Shown here: piece by piece, positions 53,455-61,575 of the stretch | How the letters are laid out: each line of letters starts with the position of its first letter | Numbering within the stretch: position 1 is the stretch's first letter | Assembly (NCBI RefSeq): GCF_018598175.1 | Contig: NZ_JAHESE010000024.1 | Location: 1 to 64,000, forward strand | Length of the DNA stretch: 64,000 bases | Reading direction: 5' to 3' | Source of the DNA: Dawidia cretensis | GTDB lineage: Bacteria > Bacteroidota > Bacteroidia > Cytophagales > Cyclobacteriaceae | Program-made: the position numbers and the translations under genes | Notes under the pieces: model-generated | The model's input: the letters and a program-made list of their open reading frames with translations, nothing else | Database searches by the model: none | What the model was told of the DNA's origin: nothing

Positions 53455-54476
53455 GCCAACGGAATGGTTAACGTTACTAAATAGGTGCCCCGTTCATCGC
53501 GGACGTCCAGTGTATGATCGGGATACAGCAGCTCCAAGCGGCGCCTCACATTCCGGATGCCGATGCCACCGACCATCGCCGATGGAAGAGGCTCATACGT
53601 ATTATAGAACGACGCCCGGAAAAGCTTTTCCTCCCGTCGCAAGATAACACGGATGAGGTTCTCCCGATCGGTATAATTGGAAACAAACTTGAAGGCATTT
53701 TCCAAAAATGCAATGAGCACCAGCGGCGCCATACGAAAGCCGTGTAAGTCACCTTCGGGACTATACTCCAGCATAACGCGGTCACCTTTGCGTAGCTTTT
53801 CCAACGCCATATAGTTTTCCAGGTACTCGCGCTCCTGCTCGATCGTAATGGTATCTTCCGAGCAGTCGTATAGCTGAAAGCGCAGCAGGTCGCTGAGCTT
53901 GATCAGCGTTTCAGACGCCAGGTCGGGATCTTTCTTGATCAGGAAATACACACTGTTGATGGCATTAAAAAGAAAATGCGGATTCACCTGCGCCTTCAGG
54001 TATTGCAGCTCGGCCTCGGTCTGCTTGCGGCGAACCGCCGCCGCGGTTCCGGCCATACGTAAACGCGCCGTCAACTGCCGCAGGGTTGTGCCAATGACCA
54101 ACACGATTATATTAGAGGCCATCGTGTAACCAATGAACAGGATAAGTGGATACGTGGGGGTTTTACCCAGCCACAAAGTAACCTGGACGAGCGAAAGCGC
54201 CAGCCCTGTCGACGTCACGATTAGTATCAACAAGAACAACACCAGCGCCAGGAAATAGCGGTCGCGATGGTAGAAACGTGGCGCCACCCAATAGGAGATA
54301 CTATAAAAAGTAATCATATTGAAGATCTCATACACAACCATTACCATGTACAGGTCTGTAGAATCCTTGTACATGGGCCGGTATACTATCACCCAGAAGA
54401 AATAGTGGAAGATCCAGAAAAACAGGTGAAAGAGTTTTAGGCGGTCCAGCCAAAACCAAATGCGTTCGGTATTCAT
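53451..54476 (-). CDS. LytS-type sensor histidine kinase
   Basis: 341 aa from the ATG at 54476. Four membrane helices in the first ~135 residues, a short coiled coil (about 140-165), then the His_kinase domain: phospho-His167 in QVNPHFLFNAINSVYFL, the N-box in PLVLIAFLENAFKF and the G-box GGIGIRNVRRRLELLYP. Cognate kinase of the LytTR regulator, with which it overlaps. The short periplasmic loops suggest sensing within the membrane. The signal is unknown. Confidence 0.93.
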   Translation of the reverse strand: MNTERIWFWLDRLKLFHLFFWIFHYFFWVIVYRPMYKDSTDLYMVMVVYEIFNMITFYSISYWVAPRFYHRDRYFLALVLFLLILIVTSTGLALSLVQVTLWLGKTPTYPLILFIGYTMASNIIVLVIGTTLRQLTARLRMAGTAAAVRRKQTEAELQYLKAQVNPHFLFNAINSVYFLIKKDPDLASETLIKLSDLLRFQLYDCSEDTITIEQEREYLENYMALEKLRKGDRVMLEYSPEGDLHGFRMAPLVLIAFLENAFKFVSNYTDRENLIRVILRREEKLFRASFYNTYEPLPSAMVGGIGIRNVRRRLELLYPDHTLDVRDERGTYLVTLTIPLA

Positions 54477-54716
54477 GCAACGATAAAATAACACAACTGG
54501 GCGGATTTACTCCAAATTTCATTGACAAAGCAGCTAAAGTCATTGATCAACTACGGCCTCCTCCTCTTTCCCGAGTCCCTTCCCCTATTCGTCAGTCAAC
54601 ACCAAGCGAGCGCTTGGACACATACAGATCGTCAGTAACATTTTGCAGTTGGTCAAGAAATATTTCAAATCGCGGCCGGCCACAGTTCCTTTGGCTCATA
54701 ACCAAAACAATACCGT

Positions 54717-55598
54717 ATGAAACGCATCTTCTCCTTACCTATTATTGCCTTGCTCGCCGGTCTTCTGTTTGCCCATCTGACAGCACATGATCAACAACAT
54801 TTTATAGTCGACGTAAAAGGAAAAGGTACTCCCCTTATTCTTATCCACGGCTTCTCGTGTAACGGCGATGTCTGGAAAGAAACCGTTGCTCGTTACCAGG
54901 ACCGTTATGAGTGCCACATCGTAACACTCGCCGGCTTTGGTGGTACACCGCCCGCATTACAACCAAATTTCCTCGAAGCCGTCAAGAACGATCTGCTGGC
55001 CTACATCAAAACTAAAAAATTGAAGTCGCCGGTCATCATGGGACATAGCATGGGTGGCATACTTTCCTTTTGGGCTGCCGCCAGCGCCCCCGGCACCTTC
55101 AGTAAAGTTATTGCCGTCGATGGCGTTCCGTTCCTGCCCGGGTTACTGAATCCCTCCGCCACGGTAACATCCGCGAAGCCTTTCGCCGATGACGCACAAA
55201 AAACCATGGCAGCAAGAACCCGCGAAGAATACAAGGCTTATAACCAGGCCGTCTTCCAAACCATGATTACCAGCCCGGCGCGAATCGAAGAGGTCAACGC
55301 CTTTGCTTCCCAGTCGGACATTCCCACACAAGCCCAGGTCTTATACGAGATCTTCACCACCGACTTACGCGAAGCCGTTGCTGCCATTGACTGCCCGGTA
55401 CTTCTCCTCAGCGCCTGGATTGCCTACCAGGGCTATGGCATGACCCGTGAACGATCACAGGCAGCTTACCAGGCGCAGATCGCTAAGGTTCCCAACGCCA
55501 CGTTGGAGGTGAGCGATAAAGCCAAACATTTTATCTTTTACGACGATCCCACATGGTTCTTTGAGAAGGTAGATATGTTCCTAAACAAAAAATCATAA
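54717..55598 (+). CDS. Exported alpha/beta hydrolase
   Basis: 293 aa with an N-terminal signal segment (MKRIFSLPIIALLAGLLFAHLTAH). Motifs: LILIHGFSCNGDVWKE, the nucleophile elbow GHSMGG (about 109-114) and a C-terminal KHFIFYDDP holding the catalytic His. An acid residue is likely before CPVLLLSAW. Probably a periplasmic esterase or lipase; substrate unknown. Starts 240 bases after the kinase gene, divergent from it. Confidence 0.88.
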   Translation: MKRIFSLPIIALLAGLLFAHLTAHDQQHFIVDVKGKGTPLILIHGFSCNGDVWKETVARYQDRYECHIVTLAGFGGTPPALQPNFLEAVKNDLLAYIKTKKLKSPVIMGHSMGGILSFWAAASAPGTFSKVIAVDGVPFLPGLLNPSATVTSAKPFADDAQKTMAARTREEYKAYNQAVFQTMITSPARIEEVNAFASQSDIPTQAQVLYEIFTTDLREAVAAIDCPVLLLSAWIAYQGYGMTRERSQAAYQAQIAKVPNATLEVSDKAKHFIFYDDPTWFFEKVDMFLNKKS

Positions 55599-55623
55599 CA
55601 ACGGTATATCCGTCTCAATCGGC

Positions 55624-55657
55624 AATCCTTCTGATCTCCATCGATCAGAAGGATTTT
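55624..55657 (+). terminator. Terminator of the exported hydrolase gene
   Basis: Perfect 12-bp stem (55624-55635 with 55644-55655), 8-base loop, ending in TTTT. Confidence 0.75.
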
Positions 55658-55869
55658 ATCCGTTAACGAAACGCCGGCTGCCCCGTCTGCAACCGGCGTT
55701 CACAGGCTGTTCACAAGAAGATGGGCGTGCCGTTATACAGTCATAGTAAACCCTACAAAATTAATATTGTTATAGTTGATTAGCTTTGTAAGCTGAGCAG
55801 TATCCAAACCCTGCTCTCTCATCCTCTTGAATAACTCGCGCATACATGCTACCGACCTTCCGGTAAATA
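55658..55869. other. Intergenic region before the tRNA-Thr terminator
   Basis: About 210 bases with no coding character and no repeat. An AT-rich patch lies at about 55755-55790. I see no feature to name. Confidence 0.4.
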
Positions 55870-55899
55870 AAAAAGACGACCGGCGTGCGATCGTCTTTC
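55870..55899 (-). terminator. Terminator of tRNA-Thr
   Basis: 8-bp stem (55872-55879 with 55891-55898) with an 11-base loop; on the minus strand it is followed by T residues (complement of the A-run at 55867-55874). Confidence 0.7.
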
Positions 55900-55907
55900 T
55901 ATCTGAG

Positions 55908-55979
55908 AGCCAAGAATGGGATTTGAACCCACGACCTGCTGATTACGAATCAGCTGCTCTACCCCTGAGCTACCTTGGC
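55908..55979 (-). tRNA. tRNA-Thr (anticodon CGT)
   Basis: 72 bases on the minus strand. Acceptor GCCAAGG/TCTTGGC (one G-U pair), D-stem GCTC...GAGC, anticodon stem GCTGA/TCAGC with loop TTCGTAA (anticodon CGT, reads ACG), T-arm CGTGGGTTCAAATCCCA. CCA not encoded. Confidence 0.93.
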
Positions 55980-55997
55980 AAGTGTCAGGGCAGGCCT

Positions 55998-56027
55998 CAA
56001 AATTAAATGTTCGAAGGCAACTACAAA
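55998..56027 (-). promoter_or_regulatory. Promoter of tRNA-Thr
   Basis: Minus strand: TTTG (56027-56024), 18 bases, TAATTTTG (56005-55998), a full match to the Bacteroidota pattern 19 bases upstream of the tRNA 5' end. Confidence 0.6.
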
Positions 56028-56055
56028 ATTCCTAATTCATTAAATTGTCGCAGGT

Positions 56056-56502
56056 ATGCTATCCAAAAAATGTAAATACGCCATCCACGCCCTTGTGCAC
56101 ATGGCGAAAGAGCCTGAAGCCAAGTTTCTGATCAAAGACATCTCCGACGCGTGCAATATTCCCAAGAAATTCCTGGAAGCGATCCTGCTCGACCTCAAGC
56201 GTGCCGGCGTTTTGGGCAGCAAACAGGGTAAAGGCGGCGGATATTTCCTGCGGCAGGATCCCGCCACGGTAGACCTGGCCGAGATCGTACGCCTTTTCGA
56301 CGGGGCCATTGCCCTGGTGTCCTGTGCTACCCACAAGTTCTATGAACCCTGCGCCGAGTGTGAGGACGAAGAGACCTGCAGCATTCACGATGCCTTCAAA
56401 CAAATCCGGAATGCCACCGTCGAAATGCTGAAATCAGAGACCCTGGATTCCCTGGCCAAAAAAGAAGCGAAACTGAAAGCCAAGAAAAAACGTTTGGTTT
56501 AA
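56056..56502 (+). CDS. Rrf2-family transcriptional regulator with Cys cluster
   Basis: 148 aa. The N-terminal winged helix (MLSKKCKYAIHALVHMA...KDISDACNIPKKFLEAILLDLKRAGVLGSKQGKGGGYFL) is typical of Rrf2. A cluster Cys90, Cys99, Cys102, Cys108 (SCATHKFYEPCAECEDEETC) could bind an iron-sulfur cluster or metal, as in IscR/NsrR relatives. Followed after 80 bases by a peroxiredoxin gene with its own promoter, so it may sense redox state and regulate that gene. Confidence 0.9.
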   Translation: MLSKKCKYAIHALVHMAKEPEAKFLIKDISDACNIPKKFLEAILLDLKRAGVLGSKQGKGGGYFLRQDPATVDLAEIVRLFDGAIALVSCATHKFYEPCAECEDEETCSIHDAFKQIRNATVEMLKSETLDSLAKKEAKLKAKKKRLV

Positions 56503-56507
56503 ATCTA

Positions 56508-56537
56508 TTTGTTTAATAGGGATTAAAAGTAACTTTA
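56508..56537 (+). promoter_or_regulatory. Promoter of the peroxiredoxin gene
   Basis: TTTG (56508-56511), 18 bases, TAACTTTA (56530-56537; one mismatch from TAnnTTTG), 45 bases before the ATG. Confidence 0.55.
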
Positions 56538-56582
56538 GCCCCTCGAACGAAATTTATTGTTTCACTTAAATAACAACCCATT

Positions 56583-57215
56583 ATGTCACTCCGATTAGGC
56601 GACCTGGCCCCCGACTTCACGGCCGAAACGACCGAAGGAACCATCAACTTCCACGAATGGCTCGGCAATAGCTGGGGTATTCTTTTCTCCCATCCTGCCG
56701 ACTTCACGCCCGTGTGTACGACCGAGCTTGGCGCAATGTCCAAGTTAACCGGCGAGTTCTCCAAGCGTAATGTTAAGGTACTGGCCATCAGCGCCGACCC
56801 CCTGGAATCCCACAAAAAGTGGATCCACGACATCAACGAAACGCAAAACACGACGGTAAACTATCCCCTCATTGCCGACCCCGAGTTTAAGACGGCCAAC
56901 CTGTACGGCATGGTGCACCCGAACGTCGACAAGTTTACGGTGCGCTCGGTATTTGTGATCGGTCCCGACAAGAAGATCAAGCTGATGCTGACCTATCCTG
57001 CCTCTACGGGCCGTAACTTCGACGAGATCCTGCGTGTTGTCGACAGCCTCCAGCTGACTTCCGGCTACAGCGTAGCGACTCCCGCCAACTGGAAACAGGG
57101 CGACGACGTAATCATCACCGCTGCCGTAAAAGACGAAGACATCGAAGCGAAATTCCCCAAGGGCCATACGCGTATTAAGCCCTACCTGAGAACAACGCCT
57201 CAACCCAATATTTAA
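56583..57215 (+). CDS. Peroxiredoxin, 1-Cys Prx6 type
   Basis: 210 aa, reduces peroxides by a cysteine thiol. Peroxidatic Cys45 in HPADFTPVCTTELG, Arg in the VRSVFVIGPDKKIK region, and the long C-terminal arm of the Prx6 group (GDDVIITAAVKDEDIEAKFPKGH). No resolving cysteine typical of 2-Cys enzymes. It follows an Rrf2-type regulator and is closed by a strong terminator. Confidence 0.94.
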   Translation: MSLRLGDLAPDFTAETTEGTINFHEWLGNSWGILFSHPADFTPVCTTELGAMSKLTGEFSKRNVKVLAISADPLESHKKWIHDINETQNTTVNYPLIADPEFKTANLYGMVHPNVDKFTVRSVFVIGPDKKIKLMLTYPASTGRNFDEILRVVDSLQLTSGYSVATPANWKQGDDVIITAAVKDEDIEAKFPKGHTRIKPYLRTTPQPNI

Positions 57216-57242
57216 GCTTAACGGTCTTTATCGACTGTCCAG

Positions 57243-57273
57243 GCTCCCGGAATGCCTTCCGGGAGCTTTTTTT
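57243..57273 (+). terminator. Terminator of the peroxiredoxin gene
   Basis: Perfect 10-bp stem (57243-57252 with 57257-57266), 4-base loop, followed by seven T residues. Confidence 0.88.
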
Positions 57274-57478
57274 ATGGAAAAACATACATTACGGTGCCCC
57301 CGTGAGGCATCCTTTTTTTTAAGCGGCCCACAACACTTTGGGCGCTTGTTCCGTATTCAGAGATGGCGAACCGCAACTGCCTTCGGCAGGCGGGCGAGGG
57401 TTTGCAAACAATCGGAATGTCCTGAACCATAGGGGTATTTGGCACGACGGTTGTCTTTGAAAGGAAAACAGGATAGCT
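57274..57478. other. Intergenic region with several hairpins
   Basis: About 205 bases without coding character. Includes a bulged stem AAGCG-G-CCCA / TGGGCGCTT at about 57320-57347, a compact CTGCC-TTC-GGCAG hairpin near 57378-57390, and GTTTGCAAAC near 57401. A TTTG / TGTCTTTG pair (about 57438 and 57453) could be a promoter for the small frame that follows. Confidence 0.35.
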
Positions 57479-57695
57479 ATGGAAAACAAGATCAATCTGG
57501 CTCCGGTCCGTAACTCGTACCTGCAGCATTTTTTAGTGGCACAGGATAATCTGGCCAAGCTGACACAAGAAGAACGGACACAAAAACGGCACTTTAAAAG
57601 AAAAAGGCACGCAGATAGTCGCTACGCCTAACCGACCGACGTTTGCCATCGTGGATGGCGGCATTGCCGGCCCGCTGCTGCGCAAGCTGGCGTGA
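57479..57695 (+). pseudogene. Small frameshifted reading frame, unknown product
   Basis: From the ATG at 57479 the frame reads MENKINLAPVRNSYLQHFLV...LTQEERTQ and closes at 57631 after 50 codons in a basic run. If one A is removed from the short A-run near 57582-57586, it continues as NGTLKEKGTQIVATPNRP... through VDGGIAGPLLRKLA to a stop at 57693-57695, giving about 71 residues with far better coding character. No family recognised. Confidence 0.3.
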
Positions 57696-57779
57696 GCGCA
57701 CGCAGTATCCTTTTGGCTTTGTCACCTGTCGCAAATTTGCCATCTTCGCCCGCAGGCAGAAAGGCAAAGTATACACGAC

Positions 57780-58301
57780 ATGCACATCCGCACAGCAGAA
57801 ATAGACGACCTGAACCGGCTTAAGGTTCTATACAAAGAGGTTGCCCGCCACGAAGGCGGCATCGCTCGCCTGGAAAGCGAGATCACCGAAGAGTACATTC
57901 AAAACATCCTCACTAAAAGCTTCGCCACGGGCCTGGCCCTGGTCGCGGTACATCCGGAAGACCCCGAGCAGCTGGTAGGTTCCATTCACGCCTACAAACC
58001 GGGCATCCACGTATTCGACCATGTCTTGTCTGAACTTACCCTGGTTGTGCACCCGCAGTTCCAGGGGCGCAAGATCGGGCGCACGCTCTTTACAATTTTC
58101 CTGGAAGAGGTCGGACGCAACCGTCCCGATATTGGCCGCATCGAGCTCGTCACGCGCGAAAGCAATGACAAAGCCATTGTCCTCTACCAATCGCTGGGCT
58201 TCCGCATTGAAGGCCGGCTGGAAATGCGCATTCGCACCACGGGCCGCGCATACGAAGCCGACATCCCCATGGGCTGGCAGAATCCAAACTTTGAATTTTA
58301 A
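57780..58301 (+). CDS. GNAT-family N-acetyltransferase
   Basis: 173 aa. GNAT fold with the acetyl-CoA-binding loop in the LTLVVHPQFQGRKIGRTLFTIFLEE segment (Q/RxxGxG/A type) and IVLYQSLGFRIEGRLEMRIR at the C-terminal strand pair, a RimI/RimJ-like ending. The substrate (protein N terminus or small amine) cannot be told. Starts at the ATG at 57780. Confidence 0.9.
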   Translation: MHIRTAEIDDLNRLKVLYKEVARHEGGIARLESEITEEYIQNILTKSFATGLALVAVHPEDPEQLVGSIHAYKPGIHVFDHVLSELTLVVHPQFQGRKIGRTLFTIFLEEVGRNRPDIGRIELVTRESNDKAIVLYQSLGFRIEGRLEMRIRTTGRAYEADIPMGWQNPNFEF

Positions 58302-58321
58302 GAGAGACGTTCCGGAAAAGA

Positions 58322-59182
58322 TCAGACGCCCAGGTCGCTACCATCGGCAATGAGGAGCAGTAGCTCCTTCACTTCTTCGGCTTTGGCGTGCTCGCCCATT
58401 TTGTCAAACGACATGATCAGGTTACGAAACACCCGTCGGATAATTTCCAGGTTCTGGCACGGTTCGAAGAACGAGGTCTGCGGCGTGAGGTGCAGCTCGC
58501 TGATATAGTTCTCGATATCTTGCCGTGAAAAGATCAGGCCCTTGTTAAAGGCATTGATGTAGAACTGTGTATGTCGTTCGTCCTTGTAGGTAAGCACAAA
58601 CAAGTTAGGCAGGTTGACGCCGTAAACCGGCAGCTTGAGCTTTTGTGCCACCAGCAGGTAGATCACACACAGGGTGATGGGATTGCCTTTACGGGATTCC
58701 AACACCACATTGATCAATGAGTTGCCGGGCGAGTGAAAGTTCTTGGTATTCGCACCAAACTTGATCTTATTAAACAACACGCTGTTTACTACTTTCACCT
58801 GGTCGAACGGGTATAGGTCGGGCTTAAATTCAAGCCAGGTTTCATAATACAGCTGCTCCAGCTCTTGCTTCAGCTTGATCAGCTCCAGGTCAGGATATTG
58901 GTAGGTTGCTACCAGCCACATGCCCGTCAGCAGATCTTGCTCCGGGCTGCTGTACCATTCTCTGATCCTTTCTTTTAAGAGCTCGTATTGCAGGGTGTGT
59001 ATCAGCTCCTCGATGCGCCGCTGCACCTGCGGGCTGAAATTGCTTTCCCACTCCTGCTCCAGGAAGGGTATGATACTGGTGCCGAGCGAACGTATTTTGT
59101 CCTCTACGTGCGATACGATTTGGGTATCCTCATCGTCCAGCAGTGACACCAACGCCTTTAATTCTGTTTCTTTTAATTCCAT
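58322..59182 (-). CDS. SirB1-like transglutaminase-fold protein
   Basis: 286 aa. The N-terminal ~100 residues are helical, and a SirB1-type transglutaminase-like domain follows (VVNSVLFNKIKFGANTKNFHSPGNSLINVVLESRKGNPITLCVIYLLVAQKLKLPVYGVNLPNLFVL), where Cys in NPITLCVIY is the position of the thiol. The C-terminal TPR repeats of many relatives are reduced to one helical segment. Function unknown in this phylum. It converges on the GNAT gene. Confidence 0.85.
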   Translation of the reverse strand: MELKETELKALVSLLDDEDTQIVSHVEDKIRSLGTSIIPFLEQEWESNFSPQVQRRIEELIHTLQYELLKERIREWYSSPEQDLLTGMWLVATYQYPDLELIKLKQELEQLYYETWLEFKPDLYPFDQVKVVNSVLFNKIKFGANTKNFHSPGNSLINVVLESRKGNPITLCVIYLLVAQKLKLPVYGVNLPNLFVLTYKDERHTQFYINAFNKGLIFSRQDIENYISELHLTPQTSFFEPCQNLEIIRRVFRNLIMSFDKMGEHAKAEEVKELLLLIADGSDLGV

Positions 59183-59331
59183 TCGCTATGATACTGTGCT
59201 AAAGTAAAAACTTTTTGTGGGATATTAAACAACCTGCGTTCCCACCTTTTTGTCGCCAACGGTGTCTATGCCGTTGGAATTTCTGGCATGAATATTTCAT
59301 TAAACATTCACATAAACTAATTATTACGACT

Positions 59332-60024
59332 ATGAAGTCCCGCATTTTGTTTGTTGCCCTTGTGTTGTTCAGCACAGTTGCCTTTGCTCAGCAGGAGCTC
59401 TTCCGGGGTGAGCATTTCATTGAAGTTTCCGGCAACGCCCAACAGGAGATCGAGCCCAACGAAATTTATGTTCGCATCAGCCTCCTTGAATTTGAAGAAA
59501 ACCGCGCCAAAGTAGCACTTGAAAAACTCGATAAAGATTTCCTCGACGCCATCAAAAATGCCGGCATCGAAAAGAAACGCCTTGAGCTCGCCACAGTCGG
59601 CGCCGACCTTGGCAAGCTGGGCCGCAAAGACAAAGACTCTTTCCGCGAGAAAGTGTACCAGTTGAAACTCACCAGCGGCACCGAGCTGACGACCCTTGTC
59701 GAAAAACTTGGCGCCGTGAAAGTGAACGATATTGCTGTGACCCGCGTGAGCCACTCGGAACTGGAGAAGCTGCGCCTCGACCTGAAAATTAAAGCACTGC
59801 AGGCGGCCCGCGATAAAGCTGACGCCCTGGCGAAATCGATTGGCGCCGGCATTGGAGCGCCCCTCATGATCCGCGAGTTCGAGAACAACCCGTTCCCGAT
59901 GTCTGAAACTGCCAATGTCATGATGCGTGCACAAGCATACGACGGCGGCGGCGCACAGGAGCCTACCGCCTTCCGCAAGATTACGATCCAGGCGCAGGTA
60001 ACGGCACAGTTCCTGATCAAGTAA
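59332..60024 (+). CDS. SIMPL-domain (DUF541) exported protein
   Basis: 230 aa from the ATG at 59332 with a signal peptide (MKSRILFVALVLFSTVAFAQ). The SIMPL domain covers most of the mature part (FIEVSGNAQQEIEPNEIYVRISL, then alternating helices and strands to FRKITIQAQVTAQFLIK). Proteins with this domain are periplasmic or outer-membrane-associated and are linked to oxidative-stress phenotypes; their activity is unknown. The frame extends upstream to 59215, but that part is not coding-like. Confidence 0.88.
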   Translation: MKSRILFVALVLFSTVAFAQQELFRGEHFIEVSGNAQQEIEPNEIYVRISLLEFEENRAKVALEKLDKDFLDAIKNAGIEKKRLELATVGADLGKLGRKDKDSFREKVYQLKLTSGTELTTLVEKLGAVKVNDIAVTRVSHSELEKLRLDLKIKALQAARDKADALAKSIGAGIGAPLMIREFENNPFPMSETANVMMRAQAYDGGGAQEPTAFRKITIQAQVTAQFLIK

Positions 60025-60042
60025 TCGTACAACATTGTTGTT

Positions 60043-60086
60043 AAAAAGTCCACGGCATGAGATGCTACTCACGCCGTGGACTTTTT
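60043..60086. terminator. Bidirectional terminator between convergent genes
   Basis: A 14-bp stem (60043-60056 with 60073-60086), extended inward by a 4-bp stem (TGAG/CTCA) after one mismatch, flanked by AAAAA and TTTTT. It separates the SIMPL gene from the paaG-like gene and would terminate both. Confidence 0.88.
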
Positions 60087-60867
60087 ATTTGCCGGCAAAC
60101 GCAGGCTTGCGTTTCTCTAAAAATGCCTGCACCCCTTCTTTATGATCGGCTGTACCGCCGGCAATCTCCTGGCAATACGCTTCATACTCCAACATATCGT
60201 CTAGCGTAGCCGTTGCCGATTTCTGCAGCATCTTTTTAATCAACCCGATGGCCTTCGTCGGCGCGGTCGCATAATAATCTGTATAAATCTTCACGGCAGC
60301 ATCCAACTGATCGGCCGGCACGGCGCGATTGATCAGTCCCCAGTCGGCCGCATCTTTCGCACTCACTTTCGACCCGAGCGTGCACAGCTCAAAGGCTTTG
60401 GCCATACCTACCAACCGGGGCAGAAAATACGACGAGCCCGAATCAGGCACCAATCCGATATTGATAAACACTTCCGTCAGCACAGCATCCTCCGCGGCTA
60501 CGATCACATCGCACGCCAGCGCCAGCGAGCAGCCCGCGCCCGCCGCAACACCATTCAACCGACAGACTATGGGCTTCGGTAATTGACGCATCGCCCGGAT
60601 GATGGGGTTATAGCGTTTGTGTAACGATTCCTGAAACGAGCGATTCGGTGTCGCCGCCGAAGCCTTTAAATCCTGTCCCGAGCAAAACGCCTTGCCGGCG
60701 CCGGTCAGCACGACCACGCGCGCGGCGGCATCTTTCGCAACGGCCTTTAGTGCATCTTGCAGCTCGTAGGTAATCTCGTCGTTCAGGGCATTGTATACGT
60801 CGGGACGATTCAACGTAATGGTGGCTACGCCGTTCTCAACGGTATAGCGCAAAGTCGTAAAATCCAT
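60085..60867 (-). CDS. paaG: Enoyl-CoA hydratase/isomerase, PaaG-like
   Basis: 260 aa, crotonase fold. Oxyanion-hole segments CSGQDLK (62-68) and NGVAAGAG (105-112); the PaaG-type Asp142 in GLVPDSGSSYFLPRLVGMAKA. PaaG isomerises the ring-1,2-epoxide of phenylacetyl-CoA to an oxepin that PaaZ opens. The resemblance is good, but the gene lies 43 kb from paaABC, so a general enoyl-CoA hydratase role is not excluded. No other beta-oxidation gene is adjacent. Confidence 0.78.
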   Translation of the reverse strand: MDFTTLRYTVENGVATITLNRPDVYNALNDEITYELQDALKAVAKDAAARVVVLTGAGKAFCSGQDLKASAATPNRSFQESLHKRYNPIIRAMRQLPKPIVCRLNGVAAGAGCSLALACDVIVAAEDAVLTEVFINIGLVPDSGSSYFLPRLVGMAKAFELCTLGSKVSAKDAADWGLINRAVPADQLDAAVKIYTDYYATAPTKAIGLIKKMLQKSATATLDDMLEYEAYCQEIAGGTADHKEGVQAFLEKRKPAFAGK

Positions 60868-60899
60868 ACAGGGTTAGCGTTGGTATACGCCGAAGATAC

Positions 60900-61523
60900 C
60901 TAAAACAGAAACACCATACCAGCGAAGCTGGTCAGTAATCCTGCAATGGATCCGGCGGTCACCTCGCGCATCGAATGTGCCTGCAATTGCAAGCGGGCCG
61001 ACATCACCAGACCGGTAATGACCAGCGAGCAGATCAGGGGATAGAACAGCGAACCGTCTTCCGTCAGCCGGTTCAGCGCCAGCATAATGCCCGTAAAGCC
61101 CCACGCTGCCAGGCTGTGCATGCTCACCTTCCAGAAAAGCGTCAGCAAAGTACCCACTACGATGAGCGCGTCGATGATGAGCATAAACCGAAACAGGTTA
61201 TCATCAAGCCGGACACCCGTGCGGGTATAAAACATATAGGTAAGGGTGGCGTACAGCGCCGTGGTAAACAAAAACGGTACAATGCGCTCGCGACGGGTGT
61301 GCATCAGCACGCTGTCGATCGTACCCATCGACCGGAAGATGCCCATGGCCAATGCGGGCATGGCGAACGTAATGCTAAAAATGATCAGGACAAATTTACC
61401 ATGTCCCTCTTCGCGCAGCGGCGATAATGCCAAGGGCAGCGTCCAGGCAAAGAGCGCAAACAAATATGTAGCCATCAACAACGGATGGAATAAAAACGAT
61501 ACTACACGTGCAGCCGTATTCAC
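60900..61523 (-). CDS. PAP2-like membrane protein
   Basis: 207 aa with about six membrane helices. It carries PAP2-type phosphatase landmarks in weakened form: a SMHS core (in FWKVSMHSLAAWG) in place of PSGH, and ARLQLQAHSMREVTAGSIAG in place of SRxxxxxHxxxDV. Possibly a lipid phosphatase of the inner membrane, or a relative that has lost activity. 52 bases upstream of rpoN's stop on the same strand, downstream of it in transcription. Confidence 0.75.
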   Translation of the reverse strand: MNTAARVVSFLFHPLLMATYLFALFAWTLPLALSPLREEGHGKFVLIIFSITFAMPALAMGIFRSMGTIDSVLMHTRRERIVPFLFTTALYATLTYMFYTRTGVRLDDNLFRFMLIIDALIVVGTLLTLFWKVSMHSLAAWGFTGIMLALNRLTEDGSLFYPLICSLVITGLVMSARLQLQAHSMREVTAGSIAGLLTSFAGMVFLF

Positions 61524-61575
61524 TGAAGAGAAAGGTTATATGGAAAAATAAAAGGCTCTCCGCGCAACGGAAGCG

